Shown in pieces: positions 47,304 through 55,184 of a DNA stretch of 64,000 bases. The notes below the pieces were generated by a model. The model saw nothing but the letters and a program-made list of their open reading frames with translations. It was not told where the DNA came from and did no database searches. A program made the translations under genes and the position numbers. The stretch comes from Thermomonas sp. HDW16 (lineage in GTDB: Bacteria > Pseudomonadota > Gammaproteobacteria > Xanthomonadales > Xanthomonadaceae), in the NCBI RefSeq assembly GCF_011302915.1, contig NZ_CP049872.1, forward strand, positions 1,426,001 to 1,490,000, given 5' to 3'. Position 1 is the first letter of the stretch. The number at the start of each line of letters is the position of its first letter.

Positions 47304-47783
47304 TCAACGCTGGTAAGCGCGCCCGTTGACCACGCGCACCGAGGAGCCCACGCGGATCGGGCCCAGGTCGTCCTGCATGGCCACTACTTCCTGTCCGCTG
47401 TTGAGCCGGACGTAGATGTTGTAGCCAGTACCGGCGCGATTCTGGATGGCGTTACCGATGACCGCTCCTGCCGCGGCACCTGCCACGGTGGCGGTGTTCT
47501 GGCGACCTTCGCTGTCGGTACGATCTTTGGCGACTTCGCGTGCCGCGGCTGCGCCGATCAGACCGCCGACGACGGCGCCGGTGGCATTCGGCGCACGACT
47601 GCCCACGCCGGTCTCGATGCGGGTCACGGTGCCGCAGTCATAGCAGTTCGCGCTGGCACCACCTCCGTACGAGCCGCCATTGGAATAGCCGGGATTGGTG
47701 CTGGCACAGCCGGTGCCCATGGCCAATGCAGCGGCCAGCGCCGCGATGCCAAGCAAACGCAGGTTGTTCGCGCGAATCGTCAT
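47304..47783 (-). CDS. Glycine-zipper 2TM-domain lipoprotein (SlyB-like)
   Basis: A 159-residue envelope lipoprotein: signal peptide with lipobox GTGC (acylated Cys at about 26), a GYSNGGSYGGGAS low-complexity part, and a glycine-zipper 2TM region GAVVGGLIGAAAAREV ... TATVAGAAAGAVIGNAIQ. The C-terminal YNIYVRLNSGQEVVAMQDDLGPIRVGSSVRV resembles the beta strands of SlyB/PcP family outer-membrane lipoproteins. AAGGA precedes the ATG at 47783. Its own terminator lies downstream; a single-gene unit. Confidence 0.85.
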   Translation of the reverse strand: MTIRANNLRLLGIAALAAALAMGTGCASTNPGYSNGGSYGGGASANCYDCGTVTRIETGVGSRAPNATGAVVGGLIGAAAAREVAKDRTDSEGRQNTATVAGAAAGAVIGNAIQNRAGTGYNIYVRLNSGQEVVAMQDDLGPIRVGSSVRVVNGRAYQR

Positions 47784-47932
47784 GTGGAGTCCTTGGGTTG
47801 CCTTGGGGGGAGGCCGGGGCAACTGCCCTCGACATCCAGACCATAGGTAGCAGCGGATGAACTGGGGCATGACACAGCGGCTTCGCCGCCGTTCCGGCTC
47901 ATTGATGGTTCACATAGCTGGGATGGATCCCG

Positions 47933-47964
47933 AAAAAACAGACGGCCCGCGAAGCGGGCCGTCT
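47933..47964 (-). terminator. Rho-independent terminator of the M35 peptidase gene
   Basis: Minus-strand hairpin GACGGCCCGC/GCGGGCCGTC with a TTC loop, then GTTTTTTC (47933-47938 as A on the plus strand). Confidence 0.9.
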
Positions 47965-47988
47965 GGTGTTGCGTTGGAATGTGTCCGT

Positions 47989-49071
47989 TCAGTTCTGGGA
48001 GGGCGTGTTCTCGGCGAAGTACTCATGGCTGTCGGCGTTGTTCAGCGCGCCGTTCGGGTCGGTGATCGCCAGGTTCTTGGCGCCAGCCTGGCCATAGACC
48101 ACGTCATCGGTGCCGGCCACCACGTTGAAGTGGCTCATCTCGTGAACCAGGGTGCCGGCCTTGGAGTCGGTACCGGTGGTCGACGCGCTCCAGAATGCGC
48201 GGCAGACGAAGATCTCGTACGGCTTGGTCGGATAGACGTAGGCGTAGTAGCTCTGGTTGCAGCCGCAGTTGATCTTGACCTTGTCGCCGGTCTGATCCAT
48301 CGCGCTGTCAATCGATGCGAAGTGCTGGTTGGCGGTGTTGTAGCGGCTGGAGGTGTAGGCGCCGAACCAGGTGGTGTAGCGCGGGCCCTGGTTGTTGCCG
48401 GCGAGGTAGCCCTTCGCGTTTTCCGTATAGCTGCGCGCAGCGTTGATCGCACTGCCGATGCCGGTGATCTGGGTAGCCGAACAACCCACGGTGGCGACGC
48501 CGTTGATACTGGTGCCGCCGGTGCCGCCGCCCGGCTTGCCCTTGCCCTTGGTCGGGTTGGGCAGTTTGCCCGTGGCATACATGCGCAGCGGCGCACTGCC
48601 CAAGGTCAACGGTGCGCCGCGCGTGGTTTTCAGCATGCTGCCGTCGGACATCGAGGCGAACTGCATGGAAGAGGCTAGGTTGATGGTGTACGTGCCGCTC
48701 TTGCGCATGTCGTAGCTGTCGGCCAGCTGGATCACGCTGCGATAGCTCTGGCCTGGGCGCAGGATCGCGAAGTCGGAGGCGGAAGGCAGGCCGCGCTTGA
48801 TCATCGGGCCTTCGTAGGCCACCTGCGCACCATCGCGGTTCACGTTGAACAGCTTGGCCTGCAGTTCGCCCAGCGGCAGCTGGTACTTCGGCACGCGCGC
48901 GATCTTGTTGCTGGTATTGGTCAGGACGACTTCGATGCCGCCGTTGCCGGTGGCGTACATGCTGACGCGCAATGGGTTGTTGCGGGTGATCGGCGCAGCG
49001 GCGGTAGCGGCGGCAATGGCGCCGGCAAGCAAGGTGGTGCCAGCGAGGGCACGGACAAGCGTGGCTTTCAT
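47989..49071 (-). CDS. M35 (deuterolysin/peptidyl-Lys) metalloendopeptidase, secreted
   Basis: A 360-residue secreted zinc protease. It has a signal peptide (residues 1-26), an N-terminal beta-sandwich segment (about 30-170, resembling the non-catalytic domain of bacterial M35 proteins), a Gly/Lys-rich linker (KGKGKPGGGTGG, about 174-187) and the catalytic domain with HEMSH (His310-Glu311-His314) and the GTDD (Asp323 region) that gives the aspzincin zinc ligand. Cysteines at 197, 269, 271 and 290 can form disulfides. Deuterolysin-like enzymes favour basic substrates; the substrate here is unassigned. The gene has its own terminator. Confidence 0.88.
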   Translation of the reverse strand: MKATLVRALAGTTLLAGAIAAATAAAPITRNNPLRVSMYATGNGGIEVVLTNTSNKIARVPKYQLPLGELQAKLFNVNRDGAQVAYEGPMIKRGLPSASDFAILRPGQSYRSVIQLADSYDMRKSGTYTINLASSMQFASMSDGSMLKTTRGAPLTLGSAPLRMYATGKLPNPTKGKGKPGGGTGGTSINGVATVGCSATQITGIGSAINAARSYTENAKGYLAGNNQGPRYTTWFGAYTSSRYNTANQHFASIDSAMDQTGDKVKINCGCNQSYYAYVYPTKPYEIFVCRAFWSASTTGTDSKAGTLVHEMSHFNVVAGTDDVVYGQAGAKNLAITDPNGALNNADSHEYFAENTPSQN

Positions 49072-49185
49072 TCAATTCCCCGATTGATGTACTGGAGCGG
49101 CAAGTCCGCGCGAGCGGATGACCGACATTAATCGTGAAATAGTTCACACGCATTTTGCAGCGCAGCAATCCATGACCGAACAAGG

Positions 49186-49210
49186 AAAAAGGCCGCAATT
49201 GCGGCCTTTC
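49186..49210 (-). terminator. Rho-independent terminator of the c-type cytochrome gene
   Basis: Minus-strand stem AAAGGCCGC/GCGGCCTTT with loop AATT, followed by TTTTTCC. Confidence 0.9.
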
Positions 49211-49249
49211 ACCATGCTCGGGGATCGATCCAGGCAAGTCCCGCGCTGG

Positions 49250-49690
49250 TCAGTTGCGGAAGTCCTGATGGCAGCCCTTGCAGGTCTCGCCGATCTCCTT
49301 GATCGTCGCGCCCAGGCCTTCGCAGGTCAACGGCGGATTGGACACGGACTTGTCCATTGCCGCACGCATGGCGGTACTAGCGGTGGTGAAGCGCTGGTCG
49401 TCGCGCAGGTCGGGGAAGGCGGCTTCAAGATCATTGGAGGTCATGCGCAGTGCCTGCAGGTGCGGCAGCACATCGGTGGCATTGCAGTGATGCTGTTCCA
49501 TGTCGGTCTTCAACTGCCCCATGTGCCATTGCTGCACATGCATCAGCGATTCTGGGAAGTGATCCTTGCGCGCCTGGATCGCACGCAGCGCCATCACGGT
49601 TGCCACCGCGCCAAGCACCAGGCCAAGGATGAGCAGGAACAGGTAGCGGCCGAAGTTGGATGGGCGACGGTTCGGGTCGACGTTGGACAT
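49250..49690 (-). CDS. Membrane-anchored cytochrome c-prime-like protein
   Basis: A 146-residue protein: short basic N terminus, one membrane helix (residues about 15-33) and a periplasmic helical domain ending with CKGCH (Cys137, Cys140, His141), a single haem c site very near the C terminus. The position of CxxCH in the last helix after ETCKGCHQDFRN fits four-helix cytochrome c-prime and related c556 proteins. The anchor is unusual for soluble cytochrome c-prime. Electron partner unknown. It converges with nothing immediately and diverges from tcdA by 68 bases. Confidence 0.78.
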   Translation of the reverse strand: MSNVDPNRRPSNFGRYLFLLILGLVLGAVATVMALRAIQARKDHFPESLMHVQQWHMGQLKTDMEQHHCNATDVLPHLQALRMTSNDLEAAFPDLRDDQRFTTASTAMRAAMDKSVSNPPLTCEGLGATIKEIGETCKGCHQDFRN

Positions 49691-49745
49691 GCGGCACCTG
49701 ACATGGCTGGAAGGCTGATGAGACGATAACACGCAGTCCGACCAG

Positions 49746-49751
49746 TAAACT
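49746..49751 (+). promoter_or_regulatory. Putative -10 element giving a leaderless tcdA transcript
   Basis: TAAACT ends seven bases before the tcdA ATG, with no Shine-Dalgarno. No strong -35 can be seen. Confidence 0.3.
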
Positions 49752-49758
49752 TGCATAT

Positions 49759-50553
49759 ATGGACAAGGCGCTACGCGAACGTTTTGGCGGCATTGATCGG
49801 TTGTATGGCAGCGGTGCATTGACGCGCTTCGCCGCCAGTCACGTCACGGTGGTCGGCATCGGTGGGGTGGGCTCCTGGGCGGTGGAAGCGCTGGCGCGCA
49901 GCGGCATCGGCAAGTTGACCCTGGTCGATGCCGACGATCTGTGCGTGTCGAATACCAACCGCCAGTTGCCGGCGTTGGAAGGCCAGTACGGGCGGGCCAA
50001 GGTCGAGGCGATGGCGGAACGCTGCCGCGCGATCAATCCCGCCATCGAGCTCGACCTGAAGCAGCAGTTCCTGACGCCCTCGAACATGGGTGAGTTGCTG
50101 GATGCGCCGGGCGACATGGTGCTGGACGCCTGCGACAGCTTCCGCACCAAGGTGGAAGCGATCGCTTATTGCCGCCGCCGCAAGCAGCCCATCGTTACCG
50201 TCGGTTCCGCTGGCGGGCGCAGCGACGTGACCCAGATCCGCGTGCGCGACCTGTCGCGCACGGAGCACGATGCGATGCTCTCGCTGATCCGCAAGAAGCT
50301 GCGCGGCGAGTTCAATTTTCCGAAGAACCACGATCGCTACTTCGGCGTGCCGGCGGTGTATTCGCTGGAGAACGTGCGCTATCCGCAGGCTGATGGCAGC
50401 GTGTGCGGCGTGCGTCCGCAGCTGGGCAAGGACGATGCGTTGAAACTGGACTGTGGCGCGGGCCTGGGTGCGGCCACGCATGTGACCGGCGCGTTCGCAT
50501 TCGCGGCGGTAGGCAAGGTGCTGGAGATGTTGCTCAAGCCGAAGCGGGCCTGA
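49759..50553 (+). CDS. tcdA: tRNA threonylcarbamoyladenosine dehydratase TcdA
   Basis: Ubiquitin-E1-like ATP-dependent enzyme that closes t6A into the cyclic ct6A form at tRNA position 37. The 264-residue protein has the nucleotide-binding VVGIGGVGSWAVEALARSGIG motif, the DADDLCVSNTNRQ loop, the catalytic-region DACDSFRTKVEAI and the C-terminal GAATHVTGAFAFAAV. The N-terminal RFGGIDRLYG is typical of the CsdL/TcdA group. The partner CsdA/CsdE genes are not in the window. Confidence 0.93.
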   Translation: MDKALRERFGGIDRLYGSGALTRFAASHVTVVGIGGVGSWAVEALARSGIGKLTLVDADDLCVSNTNRQLPALEGQYGRAKVEAMAERCRAINPAIELDLKQQFLTPSNMGELLDAPGDMVLDACDSFRTKVEAIAYCRRRKQPIVTVGSAGGRSDVTQIRVRDLSRTEHDAMLSLIRKKLRGEFNFPKNHDRYFGVPAVYSLENVRYPQADGSVCGVRPQLGKDDALKLDCGAGLGAATHVTGAFAFAAVGKVLEMLLKPKRA

Positions 50554-50566
50554 TTCTTGCGGCGCA

Positions 50567-51337
50567 TCACGATATGGATAGTCCGAACAAGCGTTCCGCA
50601 TTCGCGGTAGTGGCCGCGGCTACGTCCTCTGGTGACGCGCCGCGCAACTCTGCAACAACTTCAAGCACCTTGGTCAGGTACGCAGGCTCGTTGCGTTCAC
50701 CACGATGGCCACTGTCGGGTTGATCGGGGGCATCGGTTTCAAGCAGCAATTGCCCCAGTGGCATCGTTGCGACGATGCCACGCAGCCGGTTTGCCCGGTC
50801 GTACGTCACCGGGCCACCGATGCCGAGCAGGAAACCGAGTTTGTACAGCTGCGTGGCTTGCTCGGCGCTGCCGGAAAAGCTGTGCACCACGCCGCGCAAG
50901 CCGCCGATCTTGCGGATCGAGGCGATCACCGCATCCACCGCGCGCCGCGCGTGCACGATCACCGGCAAGTCGAATTCGCGGGCGAGTTGAAGTTGCGCAT
51001 CGAAGTAGAACTGCTGCGCATCGGCATCCAGTCCTTCGACGAAATGATCCAGTCCGCATTCGCCGACCGCCGTCGGCTGCTCGCGCTCGATCCAGTCGCG
51101 CAGCTCGCGCAGGTGCTCCGGCCTGTGTTCGGCCAGGTACATCGGGTGCAGGCCGTAAGCGGGATGCAAGCCGGGAGATTCCGCGCAGACGGCTTTCAGC
51201 TTCGGCCAGCCGGCGGCGTCGACGGCGGGGACGACCTGGACATCGACGCCGGCAGCGCGCGCACGCGCCAATGCGGCGTTGCGATCCGCATCGAACCCGG
51301 GCGCATCGAAATGGCTGTGGCTATCGACAAGTCGCAT
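50567..51337 (-). CDS. TatD family metal-dependent hydrolase
   Basis: A 256-residue TIM-barrel amidohydrolase of the TatD DNase group. The first metal motif DSHSHFD is at residues 5-11, the glutamate ligand is in TAVGECGLDHF, and the later HARRAVDAV, VVHSFSGSAEQA and LLLETDAPDQP segments supply the remaining ligands. Two paralogues occur in many genomes; the GYGLHPMYLAEH variant points to the YjjV-like branch rather than TatD proper. It is preceded 14 bases upstream by a small DUF6116 gene on the same strand. Confidence 0.88.
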   Translation of the reverse strand: MRLVDSHSHFDAPGFDADRNAALARARAAGVDVQVVPAVDAAGWPKLKAVCAESPGLHPAYGLHPMYLAEHRPEHLRELRDWIEREQPTAVGECGLDHFVEGLDADAQQFYFDAQLQLAREFDLPVIVHARRAVDAVIASIRKIGGLRGVVHSFSGSAEQATQLYKLGFLLGIGGPVTYDRANRLRGIVATMPLGQLLLETDAPDQPDSGHRGERNEPAYLTKVLEVVAELRGASPEDVAAATTANAERLFGLSIS

Positions 51338-51351
51338 GCGACGAACGCAGG

Positions 51352-51588
51352 TCAGCGCCGGTTGGCTTCGCCGTCGATGGGCGGCTTGCCCGATGCCGCA
51401 GGTTCCTTGCGCTTCTTCCAGTTCGCCAGCAGCAGGGTGCCGAGCCCGAGCAGCAATTCGTCCGCGAACGGGACCAGATCCGGGGTCACCACGTCCACCG
51501 CGAACAGCGCCGCCGTGAGCATGAACAGGCGCGGGTAGCTCAGCTTGCCGAGGAAGCCGAGCAACGGGGCGAGCAGGGGATTGGCCAT
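51352..51588 (-). CDS. DUF6116 family small membrane protein
   Basis: A 78-residue protein with two membrane helices (about residues 5-30 and 34-56), then a basic/Pro-rich tail. The MANPLLAPLLGFLGKLSYPRLF start and the DELLLGLGTLLLANWKKRKE segment match the DUF6116 family seen in Xanthomonadaceae. Function unknown. The start MPFAM at 51600 is an alternative. In the 166-base gap upstream a CTAGCG/CGCTAG palindrome (51611-51626) may be an operator-like site; otherwise nothing is seen there. Confidence 0.72.
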   Translation of the reverse strand: MANPLLAPLLGFLGKLSYPRLFMLTAALFAVDVVTPDLVPFADELLLGLGTLLLANWKKRKEPAASGKPPIDGEANRR

Positions 51589-51754
51589 GGCAAACGGCAT
51601 CGAGGGTGGACTAGCGCAAACGCTAGCATGCACATGGCGTGCACGTACGTGAACGCTTCCATTCGCATGCCGTGAAACTCCCGAACGATTCAGTTTCGAA
51701 ATGCTGCAATCCGTGTCGTCAGGGGGGATCCACAGTCCATTGCAGGAGCACGAC

Positions 51755-52570
51755 ATGAAGAACAATACACTCGCCATCGCGCTCGCAGCGCTGCTGGTTG
51801 GCGGCGTGGCCACCGCGGGTTACATCAACAACCGCGACAACGCGCGCAACACGAATGCACCCAGTGATGTCGCCGGGGCGCACTTTGCCGATGCCAACGG
51901 CGAGCCACTGCCGATGGACGGCGCGATCCCGGCATCAGGCCGCCTGGACTATGCCGATGTCGTCGGCGTGGAACCGGTGGTCGAACGCGAAAAGCTCTAT
52001 GCAACGGTGATCGGCACCGATCCTGTGCGTGAATCCAGCACCACCTCCACTCCGCAGCAGGTTTGCGAAGACGTGGTGGTGGCCGAGCGCATGCCGGAAC
52101 GCGACGGCAACGTCGGCGGTACCGTGGCCGGTGCGGTGATCGGCGGCCTGGTCGGCAATCAAGTTGGCGGCGGCAACGGACGCAAGCTCGCGACCGTGGG
52201 TGGCGCCGTGGCCGGCGGCTATATCGGCAATCGCGTGGATCGTCGCCATGTAGGCGGCCAGGTGGTGAATCGCACCGATCGCCGCTGCCGCACGGTCAAC
52301 AACACATCCACCAGTTCGCGCACCGTCGCCTGGAACGTGACCTACCGCAATCCGGACGGCACCACCGGCAGCATGCGTACCGAGTCCAAGCCCGGCAGCC
52401 GCATCGCACTGGGTGAGGGCAGCAAGACGGTGGGCTATGACGTGACCTATCGTCTTGATGGAGAAAACCACACCGTGCGCATGGACCAGCAGCCGGGTGC
52501 GCGCCTGCCGGTGATCGACGGCCAGGTGGTGACCCAAGTGGCCTCGGCTGCAGGCAACCCGAACGGTTGA
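51755..52570 (+). CDS. Glycine-zipper 2TM-domain protein
   Basis: A 271-residue envelope protein with an N-terminal membrane segment or signal peptide (residues 6-23) and a glycine-zipper 2TM domain GNVGGTVAGAVIGGLVGNQVGGGNGRKLATVGGAVAGGYIGNRV (about 125-175 in parts), related to the SlyB/umoD-like outer-membrane stress lipoproteins. A C-terminal 90-residue Arg/Gly-rich domain with WNVTYRNPDGTTGSMRTES follows. A GGAG six bases before the ATG supports the start at 51755. Structural role likely; function unproven. Confidence 0.75.
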   Translation: MKNNTLAIALAALLVGGVATAGYINNRDNARNTNAPSDVAGAHFADANGEPLPMDGAIPASGRLDYADVVGVEPVVEREKLYATVIGTDPVRESSTTSTPQQVCEDVVVAERMPERDGNVGGTVAGAVIGGLVGNQVGGGNGRKLATVGGAVAGGYIGNRVDRRHVGGQVVNRTDRRCRTVNNTSTSSRTVAWNVTYRNPDGTTGSMRTESKPGSRIALGEGSKTVGYDVTYRLDGENHTVRMDQQPGARLPVIDGQVVTQVASAAGNPNG

Positions 52571-52602
52571 TCGCGGGCTGTACCAACCGCGTGATGCCCC
52601 AC

Positions 52603-52639
52603 GGCGGGGCCGGAGTGATCCGGTCCCGCCATCTTTTTT
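52603..52639 (+). terminator. Rho-independent terminator after the glycine-zipper gene
   Basis: An 11-base stem (52603-52613 with 52620-52630, one G-U) and a 6-base loop, followed by six T residues (52634-52639). Confidence 0.92.
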
Positions 52640-52746
52640 GCCGAGTGGCTACCGCCGGCGAATTGCAGGGCTTCCCGACAAAGGCTGCGCACTTCGAAGG
52701 GCTCTGTTGCGCATATCGCAGGTGCCGAATGTGCGCCTTGCGCGAT

Positions 52747-52752
52747 TACAAT
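52747..52752 (+). promoter_or_regulatory. Putative -10 element of gcdH
   Basis: TACAAT lies 28 bases upstream of the gcdH ATG, after the terminator of the previous gene. No good -35. Confidence 0.35.
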
Positions 52753-52780
52753 GGCGGTTTGCCAAACCGACCGCGCTGAC

Positions 52781-53944
52781 ATGGCCCTGCATCCCTACGA
52801 TCTGTACGACGTCCGTTCCCTGCTGACCGAAGAAGAACGCGCGGTGCAGGACACCGTGGCCCGCTTCACCGACGAGCGCGTACTGCCGATCATCGGCGAC
52901 GCCTTCGATGAAGGCCGTTTCCCCAAGGAACTGGTGCCGGAAATCGCCGAACTCGGCCTGCTGGGCTCCACCCTGCCGGAAAAATACGGCTGCGCTGGCC
53001 TCAATGCAGTCAGCTACGGCCTGATCTGCCAGGAACTGGAGCGCGGTGATTCCGGCATCCGCAGCTTCGTGTCCGTGCAGAGCTCGTTGTGCATGTATCC
53101 GATTTACGCCTACGGCAACGAAGAACAGCGCATGCGCTGGCTGCCGGACATGGCCGCCGGCAAGGTGATCGGCTGCTTCGGTCTGACCGAACCGCATGGC
53201 GGTTCCGACCCGGCCAACATGAAGACCCGCGCCGTCCGTGATGGCGACGACTGGGTGATCAACGGCTCCAAGATGTGGATCACCAACGGCAGCGTGGCCG
53301 ATATCGCCATCGTCTGGGCGCAGACCGAAGACGGCATCCAGGGCTTCGTGCTGGAGAAGGGCATGGCCGGCTTCAGCACCCAGCTGATCAAGCACAAGAT
53401 GAGCCTGCGCGCCTCGGTCACCAGCGCGTTGTTCTTCGACAACGTGCGCGTGCCGGACGCCAACCGCCTGCCCAACGTGAAGGGCCTGAAGGGCCCGCTG
53501 GGCTGCCTGACCCAGGCGCGTTATGGCATCACTTGGGGTCCGATCGGCGCGGCTGTGGCCTGCCTGTCCGAAGCGGTGGACTACACCAAGGAACGCATCC
53601 TGTTCGGTCGCCCGGTGGCGGCGACGCAGAGCGCGCAGATCAAGATGGCCGAGATGGCCCGCCGCATCACCTTGGCGCAGCTGCTGTCGCTGCAGCTGGG
53701 TCGGCTGAAGGATGCCGGCACCATGCAGCCGCAGCAGGTCAGCCTGGCGAAGTGGAACAACTGCCGCATGGCCATCGACATCGCCCGCGAATGCCGCGAC
53801 CTGCTGGGCGGCGCCGGCATCACCACCGAACATTCGGCGATCCGCCACGCACTGAACCTGGAATCGGTCATTACCTACGAAGGCACGGAAACCGTGCACC
53901 AGCTGGTGATCGGCCGTGAGCTGACCGGCATCAACGCGTTCTGA
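52781..53944 (+). CDS. gcdH: Glutaryl-CoA dehydrogenase
   Basis: FAD enzyme that oxidises and decarboxylates glutaryl-CoA to crotonyl-CoA in lysine and tryptophan breakdown. The 387-residue protein matches human GCDH along its length: ELERGDSGIRSFVSVQSS with Arg94, which binds the glutaryl carboxylate, CFGLTEPHGGSDP for FAD, and the catalytic Glu367 in TYEGTETVHQLVIGR. The conserved ARYGITWGPIGAA and the RDLLGGAGITTEH helices are present. The neighbouring GNAT, GST and E1 genes follow on the same strand within tens of bases, so an operon is plausible, though only the E1 has a linked catabolic theme. Confidence 0.94.
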   Translation: MALHPYDLYDVRSLLTEEERAVQDTVARFTDERVLPIIGDAFDEGRFPKELVPEIAELGLLGSTLPEKYGCAGLNAVSYGLICQELERGDSGIRSFVSVQSSLCMYPIYAYGNEEQRMRWLPDMAAGKVIGCFGLTEPHGGSDPANMKTRAVRDGDDWVINGSKMWITNGSVADIAIVWAQTEDGIQGFVLEKGMAGFSTQLIKHKMSLRASVTSALFFDNVRVPDANRLPNVKGLKGPLGCLTQARYGITWGPIGAAVACLSEAVDYTKERILFGRPVAATQSAQIKMAEMARRITLAQLLSLQLGRLKDAGTMQPQQVSLAKWNNCRMAIDIARECRDLLGGAGITTEHSAIRHALNLESVITYEGTETVHQLVIGRELTGINAF

Positions 53945-53962
53945 CCTGAAGGGAACCGGGGC

Positions 53963-54511
53963 ATGGACTTCGGCCCGATACTGGAAACCAAGCGCCTGAT
54001 CCTGCGCGTGCCGCAGGCGGGCGATTTCGAGCGTTATGCCGAAGTGCTCGGAAACGAGGACGCCGCGCGCTACATCGGCGGCATCCAGCCGCGCGCTGCG
54101 GCATGGCGGCGTTTCCTGCAGATGCCCGGCGCGTGGGTGGTGCAGGGCTTCGGCATGTTTTCGGTGGTCGAGAAATCCAGCGGCCGCTGGCTGGGCCAAG
54201 CTGGTCCATGGAAGCCGGATGGCTGGCCGGGCAACGAGGTTGGCTGGACCTTCCATCCCGACACGTGGGGGAATGGCTATGCGACCGAAGCCGCGGTTGC
54301 CGCCATCGACTGGGCGTTCGCCAACCTGGGTTGGGACGATGTGATTCATTGCATCGATCCGGGCAATGTTCCCTCGCAGGCGCTCGCGCAGCGGTTGGGT
54401 TCGCGCAACCTGGGCGCGGTGAAGCTGCCGCCGCCGTTCGAAGACGCGCTATCGGACGCCTGGGGCCAAACCCGCGCCGAATGGGCCGAGAACCGGAAAC
54501 GCTTCGCATGA
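53963..54511 (+). CDS. RimJ/RimL-type GNAT N-acetyltransferase
   Basis: A 182-residue acetyltransferase of the Acetyltransf_3 kind: N-terminal ETKRLILRVPQAGDFERY, a central GPWKPDGWPGNEVGWTFHPDTWGNGYATEAAVAAIDWAF with the acetyl-CoA loop (WGNGYATEA), and DPGNVPSQALAQRLGSRNLG for the C-terminal strand. The substrate is probably a small molecule or a protein N terminus. Its stop overlaps the GST start (ATGA). Preceded by a purine-rich AAGGGAA stretch near the ATG. Confidence 0.88.
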   Translation: MDFGPILETKRLILRVPQAGDFERYAEVLGNEDAARYIGGIQPRAAAWRRFLQMPGAWVVQGFGMFSVVEKSSGRWLGQAGPWKPDGWPGNEVGWTFHPDTWGNGYATEAAVAAIDWAFANLGWDDVIHCIDPGNVPSQALAQRLGSRNLGAVKLPPPFEDALSDAWGQTRAEWAENRKRFA

Positions 54512-55149
54512 TCACGGTCTACGGTTTCTCGCCTTCCGGCAATTGCCACAAGGTGAAGTTGTTGCTTGAGCAGCTCGGGCGCGACTACAACTGGATCGAA
54601 ACCAACAGCGCGATTGGCGAAACGCGTACGCCGGCGTTCCTGGACAAGAACCCGAACGGGCGCGTGCCGATCATCGAGCTGGACGACGGCCGGGTCCTCG
54701 CCGAATCCAACGCGATCCTGTGCTGGCTGGCCGAAGGTACGGCCTTTTTGCCTGCCGATTCGTGGCAGAAGGCGCAGGCGCTGAGCTGGCTGTTCTTCGA
54801 GCAGTACAGCCACGAACCCTACATCGCCGTTGCCCGTTTCATCTGCGGCTGGACGCCGGGCGATTCGCCGCGCCGCGCCGACCTGCCGAAGCTGCGCGAG
54901 CGCGGCCACGCGGCACTAGCGGTGATGGAGAAACATCTCGCCTCGAACCCGTGGTTCACCGGCGCCGCATACGGCATCGCCGATATCGCGCTGTATGCCT
55001 ATACCTGCGTCGCCCCGCATGGCGGCATCGCGCTGGACGCGTATCCGGCGTTGCGCGATTGGCTTGCGCGGGTCGAGGCAACCTCCAGTTTCGTGCCGCC
55101 GCCCGCGCCGGATGCGCAGGCGCAGGCCTTGATCGACCAATCTTCCTGA
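54508..55149 (+). CDS. Glutathione S-transferase family protein
   Basis: A 213-residue GST: thioredoxin-like half MITVYGFSPSGNCHKVKLLLE with NPNGRVPIIEL (cis-Pro) and LAESNAILCWLAEGT for glutathione, then a helical half with FTGAAYGIADIALYAYT, the conserved C-terminal capping motif. SPSGNCHKV has a cysteine in the active-site region (Cys13), as in some bacterial GSTs. The start overlaps the GNAT stop by four bases; this is a second, unrelated GST to the one at 26.6 kb. Confidence 0.87.
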   Translation: MITVYGFSPSGNCHKVKLLLEQLGRDYNWIETNSAIGETRTPAFLDKNPNGRVPIIELDDGRVLAESNAILCWLAEGTAFLPADSWQKAQALSWLFFEQYSHEPYIAVARFICGWTPGDSPRRADLPKLRERGHAALAVMEKHLASNPWFTGAAYGIADIALYAYTCVAPHGGIALDAYPALRDWLARVEATSSFVPPPAPDAQAQALIDQSS

Positions 55150-55184
55150 TCCACATCGCGGCACGCCCGCACGACGGAAACCAC

